Of a stretch of DNA of 64,000 nucleotides, positions 11,001-21,036 are shown piece by piece; position 1 is the stretch's first letter, and every line of letters begins with the position of its first letter. The translations under genes were made by a program, and so were the position numbers. Origin of the DNA: Diplonema papillatum (lineage: Eukaryota > Euglenozoa > Diplonemea > Diplonemida > Diplonemidae); assembly GCA_030068145.1 (NCBI GenBank), contig JAPJBO010000171.1:62001-126000 (forward strand), given 5' to 3'. Under the pieces are notes generated by a model. The model did no database searches. It saw only the letters and a program-made list of their open reading frames with translations, and was not told the DNA's origin.

Positions 11001-14000
11001 TACCGGAGACGCTCGCACCGCCGACCCTTGCACCGACAGTCGTACCTGCGACACTCGCACCGCCGACTCTTGCGCCGACATCCGCGCCGCCGACAGATGC
11101 CCCCCCGACACTCTCTCCTGGCGACACACATCCACCCAGGACACAGGCGCCGGAGACGAATGCACCCCCGACGCTTCCACCGAACACACTTGCGCCCGAG
11201 ACGCAGGTGCCTTCCATAGCACCTGATACTAACGCACCTCCGACACTCGCTCCCAACACGACTCACCCGCCTCGGACGTTTGTACCTACGACCGCACCCG
11301 CCACGCTCGCGCCTGGTGCGACTCACCCACCGCAGACAGCATCACCCGATACTATCGCGCCCCTTACGCCCGCGCCCGAGACAGACGCTCCAGATGCCAT
11401 GACACACTCTAGAGTGTTCAGCGACGGTTACAGCATCGAGTGGGCGCTTTCCGACACCGAGTTGATAGTGACCATGAAATGCGCGACCGGCCAGTGGTGC
11501 GGACTTGGCTTCAGCGACGACCGGAAAATGCCGGGTGCCGACACAATCGCTTGCTGGCTCGGAGAATTCGAGGCGAAGTGTTTCGATGGGTCAGTTGGAA
11601 GCACGAAGACTAGACCCACCGCTGACGCCATCGACAATGTGAACGTACGGTCATCGAAGGAGACGGACGGGAGCTTCTCAATTTTGTTCTCCCGCCCTCG
11701 TGTGACCGGCGACGCACGGGACACAGACATTGTGGACGGACAGCAGGGCATCATTTGGGCCACCGGCCCGGTGGTTAACGACGTGATTCAGTTTCACGCG
11801 GCCAACAAGGGCGGAGCTCTCATTAATTGGTCAGCACCTCAGACTCCCGCACCCGTACCGCAGACGCCCGCACCGCCCCTCCTCGTCACCTCGAGGGTGT
11901 TCAACGACGACTACCGGATCGAGTGGGAACTTTTGGAAACCGAACTGGTTGTGTCGATGACGTGCGCGATCGGCAGGTGGTGTGGGCTCGGCTTCAGCGA
12001 CACGCAGGAGATGCCAGGCGCTGACACGATTGCGTGCTGGATTCTGGAGTCCGCGCCGTTCTGCTACGACGGGTCCGTAGGGGACGTGAAGCAGAAGCCC
12101 GCTACGGACGCCACGCAGAATGTGGAAGTGAGGTCATTCACGCAGACCGCCGACGCGTTCACAATCGAGTTCGCACGCCCGCGCAAAGGCGACGCGACGA
12201 ACAAAGCCGTCGTGCAAGGGAGTCAAGGGGTGGTTTGGGCAACCGGCGAGGTTTCCCCCGACGGTGACATGGTGTACCACGGCAACTCGAGCAGAGGGGG
12301 AGTCCAGATTGATTGGACGGGAGCGGTCCCAATGACAGTAACACCTTTGGGCGACAGCGGTTGGATACGAATTGACGACTCTATGAGTGCTCGATTCGAG
12401 TTTATCAGCTCATCGACCGGCAGTACCAAGAGGGAAGGAGAAGCGTTGCAGACAAATGCTGGCGACTATGTGTCGTTGCAAATGTCGTACACGTGCCAGA
12501 AGGGAAGATATTGCGCGTTGGGTCTCAACGACGATGGCAAAATGACGCCTTCGGATGTGTTCATATGCTGGGAAAACGTCGACGGCACCGTTTCGTGCAG
12601 TGACTGGTACTGTACGTCGGAAGATGTCTGCCCTGCGGATCCCTCGCAAGACATTCGCGTCGAGGCTTCCACGTCCGGTCCGACTTCGTGGAGTGTTGTG
12701 TTCAGCCGTGCGTTGAACACAGGCGACCCGCGCGACCATGTCATCCCGACTGACACAGTCAACTTCATTTGGGCGACCGGCGACGCAAGTGGATCGTCGC
12801 CGACAACGGAGCACGACTCGGACGGGGCGGCTGTGCTGGACGTTGCAACGGGAACCCTTGCTGTGACCACTGGAGCGGATAAAACCGTGTGGCATATCAT
12901 CGTGGCGATATGCTTGCTGCTCGGTCTGGGTCTGGTTTCTGGCATCATCATCGCAGTCCGACCGCGCCTTGGGTATTTCTTCCAGCAGTCGTACGTTGGT
13001 GCCGCACTGTCGATCTTCTTAATCATTGCAGCGTTTGTTGTCATTGCGGTCGGTGATGCTCAGCATTACGAAGACAGGGTGGGACAGGCAGCCGTACCGT
13101 TCGGAGGAGTGGCGCAGCTGGCCATTGCGTTGGCCCTCGTGTTGAAGCTGAAGATGTTCTCGCCTGTTCTGTTCTTGATGTCCTGCCCCCAGGAACGAGC
13201 TTTGGTGTGGCACAGGTGGATCGGCAGGTTTGGTTGGTTGTGCGTGACACTGCACTTCATCATTATGTGCGCAAAGTACAGCGAGGAGCCCCAGGGTGCT
13301 GGTGTGCTGTTCGACATGGACCTGACTAGCAGTACGACGGACGGGCAGACCTCTGTCAATCCGGTGTTTGGGTTTATTGCTTGGATTTTGTACACGTTGC
13401 TAGTGCTGCTCGGCATCCCGATGCTGCGGAGGTTATACTACAGTGTGTTCCTGGTGTCGCACATCGTGCTGAGTCTCGGAACCTTAATCTGCACGATTGT
13501 GCACTTGCCGAAGGGCTGGAGATCGTATGTGATTTTCGGCCTTCCGGTGATCATGTCGGTCGTCGACAACCTGCTGAGAATTATACGACACACGCACGCC
13601 GGTCAAATCGAACACATAGAAAACATTGAAACTGTTACGAAGATCGTCGTCAGGCTCTCGGGTGCTCAAGCCTCCTGGGGCCCAGGGTCCTACTTCTACG
13701 TCTCCATCCCAAAGGTTGCGTTCATGGAGGCGCACCCGTTCTCGGTAACTTCGCACCACACTTCCGGGAAGGCGACATTCTACATCAAGAACATGGGGCC
13801 TGGCACGTTCACGGACCGCCTCAGCAAGACCGCAAACGACTCGAAGAGCGAGTTGGCGGTCCGGATGGAGGGACCGTATGGCAAGCTGTCTTTCGACATG
13901 GACGCGCACGACAAGCTGATCCTTGTTTGCGGAGGTATTGGCATCACGCCGATGCTCAGCACAATTGAGTACATGGACGCGAAGAAGACGGCAACACTCG

Positions 14001-14314
14001 TGTGGTTGGTTCGGGATCCGAAGTTCGTCGGGATGATGCAGCCCGTCTTCGAGGAGATGTCCTCGCGCTTGCTCCAGTTGCGTGTGCTGATCTTCTACAC
14101 CGGGTCGGGAAGCTTCGGGCGCGGAGCTGAAACGTCGGATAGATACGTCGTCACCGCGGGACGCCCGGACCTGTCCGACATCCTAGGCAGGTTTGCCGAC
14201 GCGCGCTCCGCTGTGTCCGTTTGCGGGCCGGCCGGGCTGACGACCTTGGCCTGCGCCACCGTCAAAAGCTCGGCGCTGAACATCCCGGTCCACACCGAAA
14301 CCTTCGAGTTCTAG
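8036..14314 (+). CDS. nine-DOMON ferric reductase / NADPH oxidase-like membrane oxidoreductase, 2,092 aa
   Basis: This is a single open frame. A signal peptide (about 1-24) is followed by six DOMON domains (25-187, 188-349, 350-503, 504-654, 655-814, 815-961). A Thr/Pro/Ala-rich stalk (962-1120) and three further DOMONs (1123-1275, 1285-1437, 1441-1615) come next. After an anchor helix (1618-1643) lies a ferric-reductase membrane domain with two His-x13-His pairs (H1726/H1740 and H1809/H1823), the two-heme signature of the FRE/NOX family. Then come an FAD motif HPFSVTS (1900-1906), a nucleotide motif GGIGITP (1966-1972), CGP (2063-2065) and a Phe-terminated tail. By family, NAD(P)H electrons would cross the membrane through FAD and two hemes. 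The DOMONs are probably extracytoplasmic heme or sugar modules: eight keep a candidate Met and all nine keep a late His. The substrate is unknown. The start is supported by the signal peptide; a pyrimidine-rich AG lies at 7966-7967. Confidence 0.93.
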   Translation: MGAQRHALATAALCLALVRGAAAGVAGTLQFTDDFSIELQVLDDANLTIHLTCGDGQWCGVGFTTDGGAGGDEYMLNSDVIICNYSDPSVTCVDSFVDAVRFPSPDPQNDVVVVGSSELVNGVWSATWTRTINTTDTDNDININPQLSFIWATGAFNESDGQFLQHGQMDHFLITNFEPLPVTPMEGRKQLTGEYRVSISVDTSHVTVRMTCAADQWCGFGTTLSGGNGSEYMLDSAVVICKIESSAISCRESSIGDERIVSSDPQNTVEVLEWSQPSEGVWSVAWTRPLDTSDAYDQLYSVRREFTERMAFIWGTGELEANGNIKQHSDRGHLVPEDLEPPPLMSVGVLHVTEAYYIEVEVDEWNITVSLTCAEDQWCGFGASTGSGSDFMLSSDVVICRVLSSEVTCSDYSISETRDRTPDAQNDVFLVEAGQVSDGKWTAKWTRALVTTDDTDIKITGREVFIAATGPVSATTDDLLQHDSPGGRMYFTLDELVTPAHGGMQFSQEFIMNLDIDVTNITVWLTCADDQWCAVGPTLNDVVVCRMGDLGVTCTDSSINDTGDVSEDAQNDAFVLESTAAANGIWTVKWTRLLKTDDAADFSIRGNETFTWVTGTFRGDGSLANDHQKGNFNLSEMQAPNPRVFLVEMPIVGSLWLVGDYKLSNLSIVSTNLTVSLTCGKDQWCALGVSPDGGAGGDEFMLNNDVVVCRVDSSQVVCIDSFVSQDRFAGPVPDERDDVVVLDAQISGDGQWSVTWTRALASTDEKDHTITGEEAFIWATGAANPATGALSQHASPTDRGHFQFADLVKPVRGGLNFTEEYAMNLEIDVTNITVWLTCAENRWCAVGVGGNGFEYMLRSDVVVCKMGDLGATCADSSIGDTRSVSEDVQNDVFVIESTTVDGGVWTVRWTRLLKTDDATDFSIFGNETFIWASGTLDTNGELVYHDDQKNHFELSELQDSIPTPAPDTLAPETVAPTRAPPTLAPETAVPETLAPPTLAPTVVPATLAPPTLAPTSAPPTDAPPTLSPGDTHPPRTQAPETNAPPTLPPNTLAPETQVPSIAPDTNAPPTLAPNTTHPPRTFVPTTAPATLAPGATHPPQTASPDTIAPLTPAPETDAPDAMTHSRVFSDGYSIEWALSDTELIVTMKCATGQWCGLGFSDDRKMPGADTIACWLGEFEAKCFDGSVGSTKTRPTADAIDNVNVRSSKETDGSFSILFSRPRVTGDARDTDIVDGQQGIIWATGPVVNDVIQFHAANKGGALINWSAPQTPAPVPQTPAPPLLVTSRVFNDDYRIEWELLETELVVSMTCAIGRWCGLGFSDTQEMPGADTIACWILESAPFCYDGSVGDVKQKPATDATQNVEVRSFTQTADAFTIEFARPRKGDATNKAVVQGSQGVVWATGEVSPDGDMVYHGNSSRGGVQIDWTGAVPMTVTPLGDSGWIRIDDSMSARFEFISSSTGSTKREGEALQTNAGDYVSLQMSYTCQKGRYCALGLNDDGKMTPSDVFICWENVDGTVSCSDWYCTSEDVCPADPSQDIRVEASTSGPTSWSVVFSRALNTGDPRDHVIPTDTVNFIWATGDASGSSPTTEHDSDGAAVLDVATGTLAVTTGADKTVWHIIVAICLLLGLGLVSGIIIAVRPRLGYFFQQSYVGAALSIFLIIAAFVVIAVGDAQHYEDRVGQAAVPFGGVAQLAIALALVLKLKMFSPVLFLMSCPQERALVWHRWIGRFGWLCVTLHFIIMCAKYSEEPQGAGVLFDMDLTSSTTDGQTSVNPVFGFIAWILYTLLVLLGIPMLRRLYYSVFLVSHIVLSLGTLICTIVHLPKGWRSYVIFGLPVIMSVVDNLLRIIRHTHAGQIEHIENIETVTKIVVRLSGAQASWGPGSYFYVSIPKVAFMEAHPFSVTSHHTSGKATFYIKNMGPGTFTDRLSKTANDSKSELAVRMEGPYGKLSFDMDAHDKLILVCGGIGITPMLSTIEYMDAKKTATLVWLVRDPKFVGMMQPVFEEMSSRLLQLRVLIFYTGSGSFGRGAETSDRYVVTAGRPDLSDILGRFADARSAVSVCGPAGLTTLACATVKSSALNIPVHTETFEF
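10919..11400 (+). repeat. coding minisatellite for the Pro/Thr-rich stalk
   Basis: Inside the DOMON gene, degenerate units encode TLAP-, ETxAP- and PPTLAP-type runs over about 160 residues. It separates the first six DOMONs from the last three and looks like an extended mucin-type spacer. Repeat slippage here would change stalk length without breaking frame if whole codons are gained or lost. Confidence 0.85.
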
Positions 14315-14587
14315 TTCTAGGCATCGCGCAAGCGCGCTGCCGCCATGCAGCTCCTCCATCTTGTGCTCGCATCTAGACGGCGCCGACCCAATTCAACACA
14401 CTACGTCCCAGTGTCAATCGAGCTATTATTTACAAGGCGGCGATCCCCCGCGAGACGAGCTCGCCCGCCGGCCAGAGCGCCCGCTGCAGCACCAACTCCG
14501 GTGCCGCCACTCACTGTAGCAGAGCCGCAACCTGCAGCGCGCCTCCGGAGCGACTTACGCCCGCCGTAGCAGTGCGAAGAGAAGTGA

Positions 14588-14650
14588 GGAGACCGGAAAC
14601 TCCCCGGAGAGATGGTCCCTGCACTCTAACTCATCTCTCTCTCTTATTTT
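14588..14650 (+). repeat. dispersed repeat Q just behind the DOMON gene
   Basis: The core ACTCCCCGGAGAGATGGTCC followed by a CT-rich run recurs at 51045-51110. It begins about 270 bp after the DOMON stop codon and could be part of its 3' flank. Confidence 0.75.
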
Positions 14651-14684
14651 TTAGAGTGCAAGTTTTTGTGTTGTATAAGGGTAG

Positions 14685-14775
14685 AAAGTTTTTTTTTTTT
14701 TTTTTGTGCCCATGTTTTTTTGACCCCCAAAATCTTCCGCGCGCGCGCGCGCAAAAACAAACTTTTCGAGAAAAC
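14685..14775 (+). repeat. repeat E: T-run, GCCCATG, (GC)n, A/T-run
   Basis: A TAAGGGTAG box and a long T run are followed by GTGCCCATG, an alternating (CG)n tract and AAAACAAACTTTT. The same order or its reverse occurs at 16428-16482, 60328-60425 and 61690-61795. Confidence 0.8.
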
Positions 14776-15866
14776 ACTTTTCTTGGCTAGGAAACCACGA
14801 CGTCCCCGACGAGGAGAAACGAAGATCCGGGTCCTCATGAGGACCAGGGGGCACCAAAAGAGACAGACAAATCCAGAAAACACCGAAGTTCCGCGTTTAG
14901 AGGCAGGATTTAACATACTCTGAGTAATTTTGGGCGGACCAAAAAATTCCTTTAGAAAAAATCGACAATTTGTCACAAGTCTGTCATGCCACACTGTGTT
15001 GTTCGTGTGCATGAAGAGACTTTGCGTGTCATTTCGTTGTTGTATTGCTTTTCTTGTGCTCAACTCTCACGTCGTGCGTTTCGTTCTCCGCTTTGTTGAG
15101 CCAACACGCGGCTTCGTCAAAAAAGGTTCGGGCAAGGGAGCTACACAGGTGTGCCCACAACAGACCATCACGTCGAACGGCGAAGGAAACCCAAAATTTG
15201 TGTCATGTCAGTTGGACACGAAACCTTCTGCTTCACCTTTTTCTTTGAACGGACCACTATGCTACGGTTGCAGTCTGACGCTTGAATGGTTAAACTTGAC
15301 TTTTTCTTTTGAACCAACTGTGTAAAGTTCTCTTGTTCCTGCTACCGGAACGACGAGCAACATCAGAGGCCCGCAACATCAACATCGAAACCAGCGGCGA
15401 GGGTCAAAAAGACGACACCGACACGAGCGAAGAAGCGGCGAACGAAACCCGACAACAAAACGGCGTGGAGGAGCACCCATTGAAGCGCGGCCATAGCCCA
15501 AGCGCCGTGAAGAAGCAAAAATCGACGCGCAACCGATGAACCTGGACGAGCAGAAGCGAGGCACCAAACGCGCGCCATAGCGCGACGATCAAGACGAAAG
15601 CTGGCACATCACGTGCGAAGAGAGAACTAGGTCTCTGGAACGGCTTATTGGCAACTTCTAAAGCATAAGGCCCCAACAGCATGACGTTGAGGGGACTCAT
15701 CTAAGTCTGCAAGTCGCCTAGAAGTCGCCAAGTCCACAGTTGGTCATCGTCCAGGAATTTGGAACTTAGCCGTAGGCTACATCGAAGGACGCTAAAACGC
15801 AACTTTTGCGGTTGGCGTAAATTATTGGCTGCAGTACTGTAAGTTCCACAGGCCATCGTCCCTAGG

Positions 15867-15903
<37 letters not shown>

Positions 15904-16261
15904 CTGCTGGTAGGACATTTGGTGACTTGACCGCGCGGAAGGCGCAGAAAAGTGAGACTCTGACGTGTCATCTCGCATAGGCTCCAGAACGTTGCCAAGC
16001 TGACCTGCACACAGTAACAATCCGTTGTCGCAAGCATGTTGATTTGTCAGCTGCTTTTGTTTGCTGATTGTAGCAGATTTCTGGAAAGAGTGATAGCACA
16101 GGTGCAGATGTCAGTTTCCTTCACCGACCAACATCTCCGACAACACAAACCTGTTAACAAACCAAACCTAGAAAAAATGTGCATGCACACTGAAAGGCGC
16201 GTTTTCAAAAACCCGGGTCCGGGGGTCCCGCGTATTATACACCCCTGCACCTTCCTGTTGA

Positions 16262-16545
16262 AAAGTTTTTTTTTCCAAAAGTTTTTTTTTTTAGCCACAT
16301 GCAATGTGTGAGGAAACTGAACCGCCAAGTACGTCCAGGATTTGGGCTCAGGGTAGTGCGGTCAACGAAAACTCTAGTTTCCTTTTCTACTTTCTCCTAC
16401 TCTCGCGGTGTACGGGTTTTCCGGAGGTTTGGAAAATTTTGCGCGCGCGCGAACATGGCACAAAAAAAAAAAAAAAACTTTCTACCCTAAGCACCTGCTT
16501 TGTAGGAAATGCTTGAGGAGACTGCCACCTCGAGTATTTCTTCTC
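16262..16545 (+). repeat. composite of repeats D, E and A
   Basis: Repeat D (16293-16425) runs directly into a short E module with (GC)n and an A run (16428-16482). This in turn runs into the start of A (AAGCACCTGCTTTGTAGGAA, from 16490). At 58317-58575 D is joined directly to A without E. Confidence 0.8.
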
Positions 16546-16867
16546 CTCCGCGCATCTTCCGAATCTATGCGTTTCGAACACATCCTTTTCTTTTCCCAGA
16601 CACCAAAACAGTAGCAAGAGCAAGACCATCCCCCCCCGGAGGTGGTCTATATCTTGAAGCCTCAAAGAATATGGCCGAACTATCTATTCGTTGTGTTAAT
16701 AGTCATTAGGTACTGAAGGAAATCCTGAGAGACTGGTCGAGCGAAACCAACCGAAGGTGTCGGTTTGCAGTTCCGAACCTTTTTTCCATGGCACAGAATC
16801 CATGGATTTACAAAGATCTTTGCATTTTTCCACATGTTTTTCAAAATTAACTACTTCTTTTTTACAT

Positions 16868-17888
16868 CTTTGTGTAAAAAAGAAAAAAGAAAGATCTTGA
16901 AATTTTGAAAGCGCGGAAAAAGTGACCCTTCTGGAGTCACGTAGCGAAAAGCTGGCATAGTGTGGTACTCATTTGCTTGCAAATGACTCCCCACTAACGC
17001 AACAAGACGACGAAATTTTGTAAAAAATAGTGACTGTGCGTTGTCCTTGTGAGTGGGGGTGTGTGGTCCTTTTTGAGGTGAATTGCGCCTGTCGTTGCCT
17101 CTCCCTTAAGGTTGCAGGCCAAGGAAACCAGCTGTGAGACAAAACTCGGCGCCAGTCTCGTCGGATTGCACCAGAAAAGAACTTCACGGGTTACAAAACA
17201 CCCGCCCAACACGAGGCACGCGTGCACGGCCACCGTAGCACCCGGAATCCTTTTTCGGTTCTGGTAGACTATAACCTAGTCCAGTTTCACATGTAGGTAA
17301 GGCAACAGACTGAACAAGCCGACAACGCTTCTCAGCTCGGGTTGATTCGACACACACGCTCTCTCCACCCTGCTCGCGTTTCCGCTTCATTTCGAAACGG
17401 GCAAGTTTGTCTGCTACCTCCGATGCAGTGTCACTCCACTTCTTTGTGACTAAAGCACGTGTCAGAGCCTGCAGACACTGCTTCTTACCCCTTCGCATAT
17501 ACATGCGATGGGTTTTGCCATAAACCCCGGCATCTTATCGAGGTTACGGTCCTCAAGATTCATCGGGCCTGCACGAGCCTCAGGCTCGTGATCGGGCTCC
17601 GGGTCCGCGACGAAATCTGTTGTTGCCACGGAGCCAGCGGATTTCGAATCAGTGAGTCGGAATCACAGCAGATGGGTCGCGCTGCGGGGGCGGCTCACGG
17701 GTGAACGTCGTTGTCCGCAGAAGGGGGTCGTGCCATGTCGGCGGGTGTCCGCCGCTTCTTCTCACCGCGTTTGCGGAGCCCTCACCCAGCTTTATTGGCC
17801 GTGTGAGCAACCATTAAAGCACAGAAACTGCACTACCACCTTGACGTTTTTTCACAAAATTTCAAGATCTTTTTTTTTCTTCAAGATG
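16868..17888. repeat. possible 1-kb element with AAGATCTTGAAATTTTG terminal inverted repeats
   Basis: AAGATCTTGAAATTTTG near 16890-16910 is matched in reverse by CAAAATTTCAAGATCTT near 17857-17874. The enclosed kilobase has no transposase-like frame. It could be a non-autonomous DNA transposon or chance A/T-rich dyads. Confidence 0.3.
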
Positions 17889-18149
17889 TGAAAAACAATG
17901 GGCAAATCCAACAACTTCTGAAAAGGAGTTTGTCAATCCATGACAGAACGCTAGAACGAAGCAAAATAGCTATTTTCTTGGGCCCGCCGACACTCACTAG
18001 CCGTCGACGCTCATGGCGGCAGCCCCATTCTGAAGTGCAAATACTGCCAACGCGCCACAGCTGCCGTGTGCGCTCGGCGCCGACCTTAGTTTGTAAAGAT
18101 TGCTATTCTTGCTGACTTGTTCCCGGATTAGAACGACAGAAATGTGCCG

Positions 18150-18262
18150 GCTATCGTCACAGATTATTGCTGCATATCAAGTTCAAAAATAATATTATAC
18201 TACTGCTAGTGCAGTGTATATTATAGTCGCAGAATGTTGTGGCATATCAAGTTCAAACCACC
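18150..18262 (+). repeat. repeat M, two copies (third at 18990-19027)
   Basis: TCGTCACAGATT(A/G)TTGC precedes GCATATCAAGTTCAAA. A second, slightly altered copy follows about 70 bp later, and a third lies at 18990-19027. Confidence 0.7.
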
Positions 18263-19760
18263 CGTGCTACTTCTCAGCGGACGTGAAGCGCGCACCAGGG
18301 ACAAACAGGAATTCTGCTTACCGGTCTGTCTGCGCCTTTTGTGTTCGCTGACGTAAAGTCTGCGGGATACTTCTTGGTCATGATTGCAAGAAAGAACGAA
18401 GAGGAATCAAACCATCCAGGGTAAACCTATCACTTACATTGCGTAGGGGCAAGATGAAAATACCCGTCCAGGGGACTCACGGAAATAAGCTTGTCTGGAC
18501 AAGGTCACAGGGGGAAGGGAGGGTGGGTTTTCTTCCCGTCCAACGACACCCCCCCCAACCACCTGGTTCTTGGGTGGCTTGACGACTGCGAAGCAGCATT
18601 CCCGCAGTGAGACTGTAATACGCGGGGCAAGAAGCGAGCATGCCACGACGCGCGTGCATATACGTCGATCTTTGAGTGCGTGAGCCCCTCCGAAGAAGGG
18701 TCCATCACACTAGTTCCAGGCTACTTAGCCCGGGTCTCTGGGTCGCGTCCCCCTCCTTCTCTTTGTCGCCTGGTCTTGCGTCTTGCTGGTCCGTCCGGGC
18801 TGGTCGCTTCGCGCTTCCCCTTCGACTTGCATCACCTCGTCTCCACTCCCTGCCTCACGGGCTTCTTCGGTCTGTGCCACCTGCGACGCGGGCCGCTTCG
18901 TTGCTCGCCTGCGCGTCGACTGCTCTGTACTCGCTGCCGTTTCACGACGCGCGTGCAAAGAGGTAGTCTGCAGCGGCTTGTGCAGTCTATCGTCACAGAT
19001 TGTAGCCGCATATTTAAGTTCAAAACAACGAGGGGCAGCAGGACACCTCGTCCAGATGGGTAGCGTCACCTTCCCGATACGAGCTGATTGCCGGATGAAT
19101 GCGGGCAACTGCACTTTTGTATTACCGACACCCTCTTGGTGCTTCCAGGCTACGCGCAATCGGGGGTTTGAAACATGATGATTAATATCAAAAGCCTGCA
19201 CCCACGCGGCGTTGACTGTGGCCGGTCTTTGTAAGGGCGCCTTGAAGTTACTTTGATCAAACTCACGCGAAGCTGAAACTACTACTACTACTTTTGGGCC
19301 GCGTCCAAAAGGCGGCAGTCAGTTGGTGGACTGACAGGAGAGCGGCGCCACCTTCGCATCGTCGTGTTGTAGCGTGGTTGTGATCTCAACCCGCGTGCCG
19401 CAGATGGCTCGTGCCCGCCGACTGATCAGCCCTTCCGAAGGAAGTCGACCGTGCTGTGGCAAATATGTGTCCCCGTCCGTAAAGGAGTAAAAAAGAAATT
19501 GGCTTCCGGCCGACGTTCTTTTTAAGGCTTCCAGGCTTTTAGCCCTCGCTACGAAAGGAGCTGTTTGGAAGCAAAACACGTGTAGCGACATCATTCTTCT
19601 CCAGAACCACATTTCAAATAAACGGTTAGTTGAGTAGGCCGGACGAGGAGTAACCTTCGTGTACTTTGCCGTCAAAGACTCCTCCCCCCTCCCCAGGAGG
19701 CAGATTGCCACCGTAAAAAGAAGACAAGTCAGTGCTGCCTAGCGAGTCACAGTCACAATC

Positions 19761-20025
19761 AGGGCGAGTGCCCTGAGTTTTTGACACGCTTGTAGGGGCC
19801 TTCTCCCCGTGAAGGATTCGCCTGTGCTCTAGTAGCACGGGTGGTCCTGGCTGTGACGAGCTACGAACAGCCGCCTGACAAACCAGACTCACACCGCAGT
19901 CCTGTCTGCAGACACTCAGGTTCCGCGCTGATGATGGTCCGCCTCATGTGTCCGTGGCTTAAAGGACCGAAACACGGCGCAGACGGGACCAGTGCGGTGT
20001 TGAGCACATACCCACGTTCTTGCAA
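19761..20025 (+). repeat. dispersed repeat G, long copy
   Basis: It contains GAGTGCCCTGAGTTTT, GTAGCACGGGTGGTCCTGG and GTGTCCGTGGCTTAAAGGAC. It is nearly identical to 32049-32290 over more than 200 bp. Partial copies are at 5395-5520, 51205-51300 and 42830-42875. Confidence 0.9.
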
Positions 20026-20949
20026 TCCCCCAGGAGGCAGTGCTCTGTCTACAAATCCCCCTCCCCCCATTCAAGAAACTGCTACAGATGCCAGACCAGA
20101 AGAAAGAACCCAGGACTAAAACCTGCTCTCACTATGGCTTGGCTACCTGAGCGACGGTCCTTCCCCACATCAAAATTACAGTCCCACAACCCTTGTTGAA
20201 GTTGCCGAGATCCAAGCACCTTTTTTCTCTTTTGTTGCCTGTTGTATCTCCCCCCCCCGTTTCAAGCACGTTCTTGCAACCCTCCCCCCGTTTCAAACCA
20301 CGGAGTCCTGGACTCCATTCCCACACTTCTTCTGCGAAGCAGACACACAAAAGGACGGTGCCGCGGCATGATTCGGCAGCCGCTGCTAAACGAAGTGCAT
20401 GCTAATCCATGTGGTTCATGTACTTAAAAGAACTCAATGCTAAACGAACATCGACGTGGGCGGCATAGAGAAAGAAGAACTACTCTACGGCACCAGAAAG
20501 TCCAAAACTACCATGGTAAAGAAAGTAAGGAAAGGAGAAAAAGAAGTTGTCGTCAACGAAAGAAAGAAAAGAACAGAAACAGTCTAGAAAATCTCTGCAT
20601 TTCGCGACGAAGACTTGATGCTAGAACACATGAGAGGCAAGCAGCGCGCGAACACGAAACTAAGATTTTCCCCCCGCAAGAGACTTCCCCGTTTTTGCAA
20701 TTTTCTAAGGCTCCTAGTAAAAGAAAGCGAACTTTAACTCTAACAAGAAAGGAGGGGTGCAATGACGACGTCCCTATGTAGCGGAAACGTCGGCCAAGTA
20801 TCCGTGGACGAGGTGCTTTTTCTTGGACGCCGTAAATTTACAAAGGAGCTGCCTACTGCACGGTTGGTCTCGGGGCAGGGATGGTGGGGGCTGAAGTGAT
20901 GCTGTACTTCAATGGTGTCGATGTGCCAGGATCGCAAAGCGTTCCAGAC

Positions 20950-21036
20950 AGCCCCTCCCCTCCCCTCCCCTCCCTACAGTTGCCTGTAGGGAGAGAGGAG
21001 AGAGAGGAGAGAGAGAGGAGAGAGAGGAGAGAGAGC
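20950..21036 (+). repeat. (CCCCT)n followed by (GAGA)n low-complexity block
   Basis: A short CCCCT-type polypyrimidine run is followed by a polypurine GAGAGAGGA run, separated by a mini-dyad (CTACAG/CTGTAG). No gene is nearby. Confidence 0.85.
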
